Assembly (NCBI GenBank): GCA_030917985.1
Contig: JAUPTR010000079.1
Coordinates: forward strand, 1 to 11,924
Direction of reading: 5' to 3'
Origin: Pseudomonadota bacterium
GTDB taxonomy: Bacteria > Pseudomonadota > Gammaproteobacteria > Burkholderiales > SCOH01
Length of the DNA stretch: 11,924 nt
The notes below the pieces were generated by a model. The model had not been told where the DNA came from. It did not search any database and saw only the letters and a program-made list of their open reading frames with translations. This document shows positions 1-6,065 of this stretch, piece after piece. The translations under genes and the position numbers were made by a program. Every line of letters starts with the position of its first letter. Position 1 is the first letter of the stretch.

Positions 1-2
1 CC

Positions 3-62
3 AAGGTGCGGCTGTTTGTGAATTTTTTTGAGGCGTGGCTGGCCAGGGAGGGGTTGGGCTGA
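3..62 (+). CDS. C-terminal end of a probable LysR-type transcriptional regulator (partial)
   Basis: Only the last 19 codons and a TGA stop lie in the window. The open frame reads KVRLFVNFFEAWLARE and a few more residues before the stop at 60-62. LysR-family effector-binding domains typically end with a final amphipathic helix of the form KVRxFxDFLxxxL, and this tail fits well. The other two plus-strand frames are closed in this stretch. It converges on the kinase/phosphatase gene, with 27 bp between the two stop codons, so it marks the downstream limit of the nir operon. Its ligand and targets cannot be judged from 19 residues. The family call is inference from a short tail. Confidence 0.5.
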   Translation, partial: KVRLFVNFFEAWLAREGLG

Positions 63-75
63 TCAGGCCCTGGCC
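41..75. terminator. Inverted repeat between convergent gene ends, possible bidirectional terminator
   Basis: Arms GGCCAGGG (41-48) and CCCTGGCC (68-75) are perfect complements around a 19-nt loop. The loop also contains a smaller competing stem, GGGC-TGATCAG-GCCC. The element overlaps the end of the LysR-like gene and lies just past the stop of the kinase/phosphatase gene. No clear T-run follows on either strand close to the arms, so intrinsic termination is uncertain. Confidence 0.3.
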
Positions 76-89
76 TCAGTCAAACGCGC

Positions 90-1826
90 TCATGCCCCCA
101 GCACACGGGCCACCGCCAGCACCGAGGTGACGATGGCGAGCAGTGCGGTGGTGCATTTCCAGAACAGCACCGGGTCGCGCTCGATCAGGGGGGCGCTGCG
201 TGTAGGGCTGAACTGGGCCGGTGGCACGCGCAGATCGTAGGCAAACTCGCTGACGGCTGCGTGGCGTTTTTGTGGCGAAACACTCAGTGCCCTGGCAAAC
301 ACCGCATCCAGCCAGGCCGGCAGTGCCGGGCGATGATGGCGGATGGGCACGTAACGCAGGTTCTGCAGATCCTGCCGGGTTTGCACCCGTGCGGCGTTCA
401 GGCCATAGGGCAGCTGGCCACACAACATCTGGTAACTCATTGCGGCCAGCGCGAACAGGTCGGCCTGGATGCTTGCCTCGTGCCCGAGCAGGCATTCGGG
501 GGCGATGTATTGCAGGGTGCCCGGCGCTGTTTCCTGCCCGTGCGCGCGGGTGCCTTCGGCCAGGCCGGCAACATAGACGGTGGCCAGATCGATGATGCGG
601 ACGGTGCCGTTGCGGTCGATCATGACGTTTTCGGGGCGGATATCACGGTGCAGCATTTCACGCCGGTGCAGCGCCTCCAGGCCCATGGCAAGTTGTTCAA
701 CAATGCTGCGCACGGCATCCAGCGAGGGCTGCGGGTGGTCGATCATCCACTGTGCGAGGGTCTGGCCGTCGATGTATTCCATGGCCACATACAGGGCGTG
801 GCGTGCGCGATCGCCGCTCCAGGCCCTGGCGACATGCGGGCTGTCAACGCGTCGAGCCACCCATTCTTCAAAGGCAAAGCTGTCGAGATAGGCCGGGTCG
901 CCGCGTAAATCGACGGACGGGGTTTTCAGCACCAGTTGCTGGCCGCTGGCTTCATCCACGGCCAGGTGGACGTGGCTGCGTGCGCTGATCTGCAGCTCGC
1001 GGGCAATGCGGAAACCCTCGAAGACCATGCCCGGCGCCAGCACCGGTGGCAATGCCAGGTTTTCGCGCCGCAAGCGGGCGTAAGGCGTTTCGTCGTCGGG
1101 CAGTTCGTCGATGCGCAGCAACTGCAGGGTGGCATCGTCGTCGCTGCCGGCGGCTCGTGCCTGTAGCACCAGTTGTGCCGCAGCGGCATCCAGATCATCG
1201 GCGTGGGCGGCCATTGCCTGGTGTATTGCGGCGGCATCGAGGTATTCGTAGGCGCCGTCGGTGGCCAGCACGTAGACTTCGCCCACGGCAGCCTCCCAGC
1301 TGCAATAGTCGATATCCAGATGCGGGCCGGTGCCGAGTGCGCGCGCCAGATAACTTTCTGTTTCCGAGTGCCAGACCCGGTGATCGTCGGTGAGCCGCTC
1401 CAGCGAGTGGGCATGCAGCCGGCAGATACGCGAATCGCCCACGTGCAGCATGTGCAGGTCGCGTCCTTTGAGGATCAGCGCGCTGAAGGTGCAGACATAG
1501 CCGCGATCCTTGTCGAAACGGCCGTCGCCACGCATGGTCTGGGCGTGCAGCCAGGCGTTGGTGGCCGCCAGCACCCGCTGGGCAGAGCGGCGCACGGTCC
1601 AGGCGTCGCAGGTGGAGTAATAGTCACCCAGGAAGGAGTTGACGGCCATCGCGCTGGCTATCTGGCTCACATTGCTGGAGCTGATGCCATCGGCAATGGC
1701 CAGTGCCAGCCCCTTGCTGGCCAGTGCGTAGCCGGTGGGCTGGCTGGCACCGTAAAAATCCTGGTTGACCGGATGTGCCCCGACCAGCGAATGCTGGCCG
1801 AGGCTGACGCGCAGTTGCTTGGGCAT
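90..1826 (-). CDS. Bifunctional PP2C phosphatase / Ser-Thr kinase-like membrane-anchored protein
   Basis: This 578-residue protein fuses two opposing signalling domains. Residues about 8-240 form a PP2C-type phosphatase: NQD (21-23), ADG (45-47), HVGDSR (128-133), ATDG (188-191) and GSDDDATL (227-234) carry the acidic metal-binding residues expected in this fold. Residues about 270-535 form a protein-kinase-like domain with K301 in LVLKTP, a catalytic loop HRDIRPEN (393-400), an APG-x-PE segment around 434-444, and D413. The usual DFG is DLA (413-415), and the glycine-rich loop near 276-290 lacks a clear GxGxxG, so the kinase half may be weak or regulatory. A hydrophobic segment at about 553-575 is a likely single C-terminal membrane anchor, placing both domains in the cytoplasm. 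The start lies 25 nt after the nirC stop, so it is probably the last gene of the nir operon. No strong Shine-Dalgarno sequence is visible. Similar fusions sit beside nirBD in pseudomonads (from memory, PA1782), but their substrate is not known to me. Confidence 0.9.
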   Translation of the reverse strand: MPKQLRVSLGQHSLVGAHPVNQDFYGASQPTGYALASKGLALAIADGISSSNVSQIASAMAVNSFLGDYYSTCDAWTVRRSAQRVLAATNAWLHAQTMRGDGRFDKDRGYVCTFSALILKGRDLHMLHVGDSRICRLHAHSLERLTDDHRVWHSETESYLARALGTGPHLDIDYCSWEAAVGEVYVLATDGAYEYLDAAAIHQAMAAHADDLDAAAAQLVLQARAAGSDDDATLQLLRIDELPDDETPYARLRRENLALPPVLAPGMVFEGFRIARELQISARSHVHLAVDEASGQQLVLKTPSVDLRGDPAYLDSFAFEEWVARRVDSPHVARAWSGDRARHALYVAMEYIDGQTLAQWMIDHPQPSLDAVRSIVEQLAMGLEALHRREMLHRDIRPENVMIDRNGTVRIIDLATVYVAGLAEGTRAHGQETAPGTLQYIAPECLLGHEASIQADLFALAAMSYQMLCGQLPYGLNAARVQTRQDLQNLRYVPIRHHRPALPAWLDAVFARALSVSPQKRHAAVSEFAYDLRVPPAQFSPTRSAPLIERDPVLFWKCTTALLAIVTSVLAVARVLGA

Positions 1827-1851
1827 CGAAAGAGTCAGTCCGTTTGACGAA

Positions 1852-2664
1852 TCAGGCTACTTTACGCTTGGGCGCGGTTTTGTAGTGGGTGGAATAGAGT
1901 GTGGCACCGACAAAGGTCAGCCCGCCCACCACATTGCCGAGCACGGTCGGGATTTCGTTCCAGATCATGTAGTCCATGAAGGTGAAGTTGCCACCCAGCA
2001 TCAGGCCCGACGGGAACAGGTACATATTGACGATGCTGTGCTCGAAGCCCATGTAGAAGAACAGCAGAATCGGCATCCACATGGCGATCACCTTGCCGGA
2101 AACGCTGGTGGACATCATGGCCGCCACCACGCCGGTCGACACCATCCAGTTGCACATGACGGCGCGGATGAACAGGGTGAGCATGCCGGCAGCGCCATGT
2201 GCGGCATAACCCACGGTGCGGCCTTCACCGATATGGCCGATTTTCTGGCCAATGGCGTTGGGGGCCTCGGTAAAGCCGTTGGTAAAGATGATGGCCATGA
2301 ATACGGCTACCGTCATCGCGCCGGCAAAGTTGCCGACGAACACCAGCGACCAGTTGCGCATCACCCCGCCCCAGGTGGCGCCGGGGCGTTTGTCGAATAC
2401 GGCCAGCGGCGCCAGTGTAAATACACCGGTCAGCAGGTCGAAACCCAGCAGATACAGCATGCAGAAGCCCACCGGAAACAGCAGCGCACCAATCAGCGGA
2501 TTGCCGGTATTGACGTTCACCGACACGGCAAATGCCGCTGCCAGCGCCAGAATGGCGCCGGCCATGTAGGCGCGGACCAGGGTATCGCGGGTAGACATCA
2601 ACAACTTGGATTCGCCGGCGTCGACCATTTTGGTGACAAACTCGGCAGGAGCTAGATAAGCCAT
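1852..2664 (-). CDS. nirC: Nitrite transporter/channel of the formate/nitrite transporter family
   Basis: The 270-residue protein has the length and multi-helix hydrophobic profile of FNT-family pentameric channels. It shows the family signatures GNPLIGA (54-60), IRAVMCNW (166-173) and FEHSIVNM (207-214). H209 in the last is the conserved pore histidine used for proton-coupled anion passage. It would act in the inner membrane to admit, or at high concentration export, nitrite. The family alone does not separate NirC from FocA-type formate channels. The position directly after nirBD (36 nt after the nirD stop) makes nitrite the likely substrate. The start is supported by AAAGG about 7 nt upstream of the ATG. 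Confidence 0.92.
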   Translation of the reverse strand: MAYLAPAEFVTKMVDAGESKLLMSTRDTLVRAYMAGAILALAAAFAVSVNVNTGNPLIGALLFPVGFCMLYLLGFDLLTGVFTLAPLAVFDKRPGATWGGVMRNWSLVFVGNFAGAMTVAVFMAIIFTNGFTEAPNAIGQKIGHIGEGRTVGYAAHGAAGMLTLFIRAVMCNWMVSTGVVAAMMSTSVSGKVIAMWMPILLFFYMGFEHSIVNMYLFPSGLMLGGNFTFMDYMIWNEIPTVLGNVVGGLTFVGATLYSTHYKTAPKRKVA

Positions 2665-2700
2665 ATTTTTACCTTTACTTGAATGAATTCAGAACAACGT

Positions 2701-3039
2701 TTACGACAGGGCAACCTCTACCTTTTCGCCCGCTACCCGCACCGCATGGGCCCGCACCGAATAAGCGGCGTTTTCCAGACACTCGCCGGTGTGCAGGTCA
2801 AAGTGATTTTTGTAGAGTGGCGATGCCACCACCACACGATCTCCCAGGCTGCCCAGCAGGCCGCGTGACAACACGCTGGCGTTGGATTGCGGATCGATGC
2901 TGTCGATTGCATGAAACTGGTTCTGCCCTACCCGGAACACGGCCACGTGCCGGTTGTTGACCAGTGCGCAGACACCGGTGTTGGGCAGGATGTTGTCGAT
3001 CGCACATACGGCGGTCCATTCGATGGTTTCGGTAGTCAT
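2701..3039 (-). CDS. nirD: NADH-dependent nitrite reductase small subunit
   Basis: The 112-residue protein matches the small subunit of assimilatory NAD(P)H nitrite reductase, with a Rieske-like fold. The sequence runs from EWTAVC near the start through VFRVGQNQFHAID to SPLYKNHFDLHTGEC. The CxH and CxxH cluster ligands of true Rieske proteins are absent, as is usual in this NirD type, so it should bind no iron-sulfur cluster and serve as a partner of NirB. The ATG at 3037-3039 is preferred over an in-frame TTG 18 nt upstream because a GGAGGA ribosome-binding site lies about 8 nt before the ATG and inside that extension. It starts 21 nt after the nirB stop, consistent with translation from the same mRNA. 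Confidence 0.95.
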   Translation of the reverse strand: MTTETIEWTAVCAIDNILPNTGVCALVNNRHVAVFRVGQNQFHAIDSIDPQSNASVLSRGLLGSLGDRVVVASPLYKNHFDLHTGECLENAAYSVRAHAVRVAGEKVEVALS

Positions 3040-3060
3040 GAAACAAGTCCTCCACAAAAA

Positions 3061-5601
3061 TCAGACAGGGGCGCCATCAGCGATATCGGTGGCCAGCTCT
3101 TCGGCACGGGCCGGGCGTATCTGCCCGCGCTCCGGCATGAAGACAATGCGCTGGTCACCCTGTTCGCTGTTGACGAAGGTACGGAAACGCTGACGCACTT
3201 CCGGGGTGGTAACGGCGGTTTTCCATTCGCACTGGTAGCTGTCCACCACGTGCTGCATCTGGGCTTCCAGCTCGTCGGCCAGGCCGAGCGAATCCTCGAT
3301 CAGCACCTGCTTCAGGTAGTCCAGCCCGCCTTCCAGGTTGTCGCGCCAGGTGCTGGTGCGCTGCAGGCGGTCTGCGGTGCGAATGTAGAACATCAGGAAG
3401 CGGTCGATCAGGCGGATCAGCGTGTCCTTGTCCAGATCCGAGGCAATCAGCTCGGCGTGGCGCGGCTTCATGCCGCCATTGCCGCACACGTAGAGGTTCC
3501 AGCCGCGTTCGGTGGCGATGATGCCGACATCCTTGCCCTGTGCCTCGGCACATTCGCGAGTGCAGCCGGATACGCCAAACTTGATCTTGTGCGGCGCACG
3601 CAGGCCCTTGTAGCGGTTCTCCAGCTCTACGGCCAGGCCCACCGAATCACCCACGCCGTAGCGGCACCAGGTGCTGCCAACGCAGCTTTTCACCGTGCGC
3701 AGCGATTTGCCGTAGGCATGGCCGCTTTCAAAACCGGCGGCAATCAGCTCTTCCCAGATCAGCGGCAACTGCTCAACCCGCGCACCAAACAGATCCACCC
3801 GCTGGCCGCCGGTCAGCTTGGTATACAGCCCGTATTTCTTGGCGACCTGCCCCACGGCAATCAGGCCATCCGGTGTCACTTCACCACCGGCCATGCGCGG
3901 CACAACCGAATAGGTGCCATCTTTCTGGATATTGCCGAGGAAATAGTCGTTGCTGTCCTGCAGGCTGGCCAGTTCGCCCTTGAGTACAAAGTCGTTCCAG
4001 CACGAAGCCAGGATGTTGGCGGCAGCCGGCTTGCAGATATCGCAACCCAAACCCTTGCCATGTTGGGCCAGCAGCTCGTCGAAACTGCGGATCATGCCGA
4101 CCCGTACCAGGTGATACAGCTCCTGGCGCGAATAGGCGAAGTGTTCGCAGATATGGTTGTTGACGGCCATGCCGCGCTTGGCCATTTCGGCTTTCATGAT
4201 CTGTGTCACCAGCGGCACGCAGCCGCCACAGGTGGCGCCGGCCTTGGTGCAGGCTTTCATGTCGGCAATGGTGGTTACGCCGTCGGCCACTGCGGCACAG
4301 ATTTGCCCCTTGCTGACGTTGTTGCAGGAGCAGATTTGCGCACTGTCCGGCAGGGCATCCGGCCCCAGTCCGGGTTTGGCCTTGCCGTCGCTGGACGGCA
4401 GAATCAGGAATTCCGGATCGGCCGGCAGGGCGATGCCGTTGAGCGCCATTTGCAGCAGCGTGCCGTATTCGTCGGCATTGCCCACCAGCACGGCACCCAG
4501 CAATTGCTGGCCGTCTTCGCTGACGACGATTTTCTTGTAGATCTGCTTGTTTTCATCGGTGTAGCGGAAGCTGCGGCAGCCCGGTGTGCGGCCCTGTGCA
4601 TCACCAATGCTGGCCACGTCCACACCCATCAGCTTGAGCTTGGTGCTCATGTCGGCGCCGGCGAAGGCGACCTGTTCCTGGCCGGCGATAAAGCGCGCGG
4701 CCACGCGGGCCATGTCGTAGCCCGGCGCCACCAGGCCGAACACCTGCTCGTTCCAGGCGGCACATTCGCCAATGGCAAAAACATCGTGGTCGCTGCTGCG
4801 GCACACGCTGTCGATCACCACACCGCCCCGCGGGCCGATTGCCAGCGCACACTGGCGGGCCAGTTCGTCACGCGGGCGGATGCCGGCCGAAAACACGATC
4901 ATGTCGGTTTCCAGATGGGTGCCATCGGCAAACACCATACGGTGGTGAGCGGTTGCGCCATTGATGATTTCAGTGGTGTTGCGGCTGGTGTGCACATGCA
5001 CGCCGAGCGCTTCGATCTTGTTGCGCAGAATGCGCCCGCCTTCGTCATCCACCTGCACGGTCATCAGGCGCGGCGCAAACTCCACCACATGGGTTTGCAG
5101 GCCCAGATCACGCAGCGCCTTGGCACACTCCAGGCCCAGCAGACCGCCCCCCACCACCACGCCGCTGCGCGAAATGGCACCGGCAGCCGCCATCGCCTGC
5201 AAATCCTCGATGGTGCGATAAACAAAACAACGCTCGCGGTCGTTGCCGCGCACCGGCGGCACAAAGGGCGACGAACCGGTTGCCAGCACCAGCTTGTCGT
5301 AAGCCAGGATTTCACCATCCTGGGTGGTCAGGGTTTTATTGCGGCGCTCGATACTGGCCACCCGGGTATTCAGGCGCAGTTCGAAACCGCTTTGCTCGAA
5401 GAAATCCGGCGCCACCAGCGACAGATCCTCGGCACGCTTGCCGGCAAAGAATTCGGATAGATGCACACGGTCGTATGCCGGGCGCGGCTCTTCACACAAA
5501 ACGGTGACGTGTACCCCTGGCACCTGCAACTGATGCATTTCTTCAAGGAACTTATGGCCCACCATGCCGTGGCCAACAACAATAATTTTCATCATTTTCA
5601 T
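3061..5601 (-). CDS. nirB: NADH-dependent nitrite reductase large subunit (siroheme, 4Fe-4S, FAD)
   Basis: This cytoplasmic enzyme reduces nitrite to ammonium with electrons from NAD(P)H. In the 846-residue form the order is: an FAD/NAD(P)H oxidoreductase region (about 5-400) with GHGMVG (10-15) and a second nucleotide loop GGGLLG (151-156); a BFD-like [2Fe-2S] segment with C424, C426, C458 and C461; a GCDICKP motif (519-525); a ferredoxin-like nitrite/sulfite reductase half-domain near 560-625; and the siroheme/4Fe-4S domain with CX5C at C640/C646 and CX3C at C680/C684, followed by GWNLYVCGNGG (700-710). All key cysteines are present, so it looks functional. The start is ambiguous among three nearby ATGs (5601, 5595, 5592). 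GGGTGA just upstream fits the second or third best by spacing, while alignment to E. coli NirB by memory fits the first. The reading frame remains open further upstream, but that part has no NirB character and contains the sigma-54 leader. Confidence 0.95.
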   Translation of the reverse strand: MKMMKIIVVGHGMVGHKFLEEMHQLQVPGVHVTVLCEEPRPAYDRVHLSEFFAGKRAEDLSLVAPDFFEQSGFELRLNTRVASIERRNKTLTTQDGEILAYDKLVLATGSSPFVPPVRGNDRERCFVYRTIEDLQAMAAAGAISRSGVVVGGGLLGLECAKALRDLGLQTHVVEFAPRLMTVQVDDEGGRILRNKIEALGVHVHTSRNTTEIINGATAHHRMVFADGTHLETDMIVFSAGIRPRDELARQCALAIGPRGGVVIDSVCRSSDHDVFAIGECAAWNEQVFGLVAPGYDMARVAARFIAGQEQVAFAGADMSTKLKLMGVDVASIGDAQGRTPGCRSFRYTDENKQIYKKIVVSEDGQQLLGAVLVGNADEYGTLLQMALNGIALPADPEFLILPSSDGKAKPGLGPDALPDSAQICSCNNVSKGQICAAVADGVTTIADMKACTKAGATCGGCVPLVTQIMKAEMAKRGMAVNNHICEHFAYSRQELYHLVRVGMIRSFDELLAQHGKGLGCDICKPAAANILASCWNDFVLKGELASLQDSNDYFLGNIQKDGTYSVVPRMAGGEVTPDGLIAVGQVAKKYGLYTKLTGGQRVDLFGARVEQLPLIWEELIAAGFESGHAYGKSLRTVKSCVGSTWCRYGVGDSVGLAVELENRYKGLRAPHKIKFGVSGCTRECAEAQGKDVGIIATERGWNLYVCGNGGMKPRHAELIASDLDKDTLIRLIDRFLMFYIRTADRLQRTSTWRDNLEGGLDYLKQVLIEDSLGLADELEAQMQHVVDSYQCEWKTAVTTPEVRQRFRTFVNSEQGDQRIVFMPERGQIRPARAEELATDIADGAPV

Positions 5602-5629
5602 CACCCGGGCGCACCGCAACATTGATCTG

Positions 5630-5661
5630 CAAAACGGGCAAAGCCACCTGCCCCATTTGCC
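5630..5661 (-). terminator. Candidate leader attenuator upstream of nirB, with two competing stems
   Basis: On the minus strand, GGGCA (5653-5649) can pair perfectly with TGCCC (5640-5636) around an 8-nt loop. This is followed by G and TTTT (5634-5631), the shape of a short intrinsic terminator 30-50 nt before nirB. An alternative stem, GGCAAA (5661-5656) with TTTGCC (5642-5637), uses the same downstream arm, so the two folds exclude each other. This suggests a conditional terminator. The U-run is only four long, so its strength is doubtful. I did not find a convincing pair of ANTAR-type hexaloops. Confidence 0.4.
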
Positions 5662-5738
5662 TGACAACATCCGCGGAACGCGTTTTCTGTCGGTTGCAAT
5701 TGGTGGCGACGACGGCATGCAGCCCGGCGTCACCCCTT

Positions 5739-5772
5739 GCTGGCAGCGCGTCAGCGCCTGACTCACGCCAGC
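5739..5772 (-). promoter_or_regulatory. 5' leader stem-loop of the nirB transcript
   Basis: The predicted transcript begins almost exactly at a perfect 6-bp stem, GCTGGC (5772-5767) with GCCAGC (5744-5739). It encloses a second 5-bp stem, GTCAG (5762-5758) with CTGAC (5754-5750), around a GCG loop. A hairpin at the very 5' end could protect the mRNA or serve as the sensing part of an antitermination leader. Pairing is seen directly; the function is inferred. Confidence 0.45.
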
Positions 5773-5783
5773 AAACAGGATTC

Positions 5784-5799
5784 AGCAAGTTCCGTGCCA
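5784..5799 (-). promoter_or_regulatory. Sigma-54 (RpoN) promoter of the nirBDC operon
   Basis: The minus strand reads TGGCACGGAACTTGCT, which agrees at every defined base with the sigma-54 consensus TGGCACG-N4-TTGCW, including GG at -24 and GC at -12. The predicted start of transcription is near 5773, giving a leader of about 170-180 nt before nirB. It points toward nirB and lies in the only long non-coding gap upstream of the operon. It requires an enhancer-binding activator, for which NtrC-like sites are present upstream. Confidence 0.85.
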
Positions 5800-5893
5800 G
5801 GCAACAATGGTGCGCAAACAGCTACGTTTACATGGTGCAGGCGCACATCGGGGCTTTCTTTCGGTGCACAAAACCGCACCATGTACGGACAAA

Positions 5894-5910
5894 CGCATTA
5901 ACTTGGTGCA
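5894..5910. promoter_or_regulatory. NtrC-like enhancer site, promoter-proximal
   Basis: The sequence CGCATTA-ACT-TGGTGCA compares with the NtrC dyad TGCACYA-N3-TGGTGCA: the right half matches at all 7 positions and the left half at 5 of 7. Its centre is about 130 bp upstream of the predicted sigma-54 start, a typical enhancer distance. Binding by NtrC is inferred from the motif and the adjoining sigma-54 promoter. Confidence 0.6.
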
Positions 5911-5927
5911 ATCTCGCGGCGAATGCA

Positions 5928-5944
5928 TGCAAGGCTGTGGTGCA
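5928..5944. promoter_or_regulatory. NtrC-like enhancer site, promoter-distal
   Basis: The sequence TGCAAGG-CTG-TGGTGCA has a perfect right half and 4 of 7 matches in the left half of the NtrC dyad. It lies 34 bp from the other site, close to three helical turns. This resembles the paired NtrC sites of E. coli glnA, which are about 32 bp apart and allow cooperative binding on one DNA face. It is weaker than the proximal site. Confidence 0.5.
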
Positions 5945-6065
5945 TGCGGCAGATGCGCGCATGTTGGCCTGCGCAGGGCGGGCGGCCATGCAGCATGGGT
6001 GAAACAGCAAGCAGAGGATGGGCTGGGCAAGCGCCAGCCTGGCGCACGGCAGGGCCGGGTGGCGG
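5945..6065. other. Rest of the nirB upstream gap, no gene seen
   Basis: This stretch separates the distal NtrC-like site from the stop codon of the hydrolase gene. No supported reading frame or RNA gene is visible. It holds a GC-rich palindrome at 6031-6045, listed separately. Confidence 0.5.
6031..6045 (-). terminator. GC-rich palindrome after the hydrolase gene, possible terminator
   Basis: The sequence GCGCCAG-C-CTGGCGC is a perfect palindrome about 20 bp past the hydrolase stop codon on the minus strand. It would fold as a 5-bp stem with a 5-nt loop and is followed only by TT. It may stabilise or end the hydrolase transcript and so separate it from the nir promoter, but no U-tract supports intrinsic termination. 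Confidence 0.3.

Noticed and set aside
1173..1847. Plus-strand open frame of 224 codons opposite the kinase/phosphatase gene
   Set aside because: No motif or ribosome-binding site. The minus strand encodes clear PP2C and kinase motifs.
1765..2655. Plus-strand open frame of 296 codons opposite nirC
   Set aside because: It is a shadow of nirC with low-complexity His/Gln-rich translation, and it extends into the kinase/phosphatase gene.
3040..3057. TTG start for nirD, six codons upstream
   Set aside because: The GGAGGA ribosome-binding site for the ATG at 3039 lies inside this extension.
2887..5460. Very long plus-strand open frame of 857 codons
   Set aside because: It lies opposite nirB, is rich in His, Gln, Ala and Gly as expected for the complement of GC-rich coding DNA, and shows no protein motif. 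The minus-strand frame encodes a full NirB.
5636..5653. Confident ANTAR (NasR/NasT) RNA target
   Set aside because: The stem is present, but I could not find two neighbouring hairpins with hexanucleotide loops carrying A at position 1 and G at position 4.
5602..5766. N-terminal extension of NirB by 55 codons
   Set aside because: The extra residues do not resemble NirB, and the stretch is the transcribed leader just downstream of the sigma-54 promoter.
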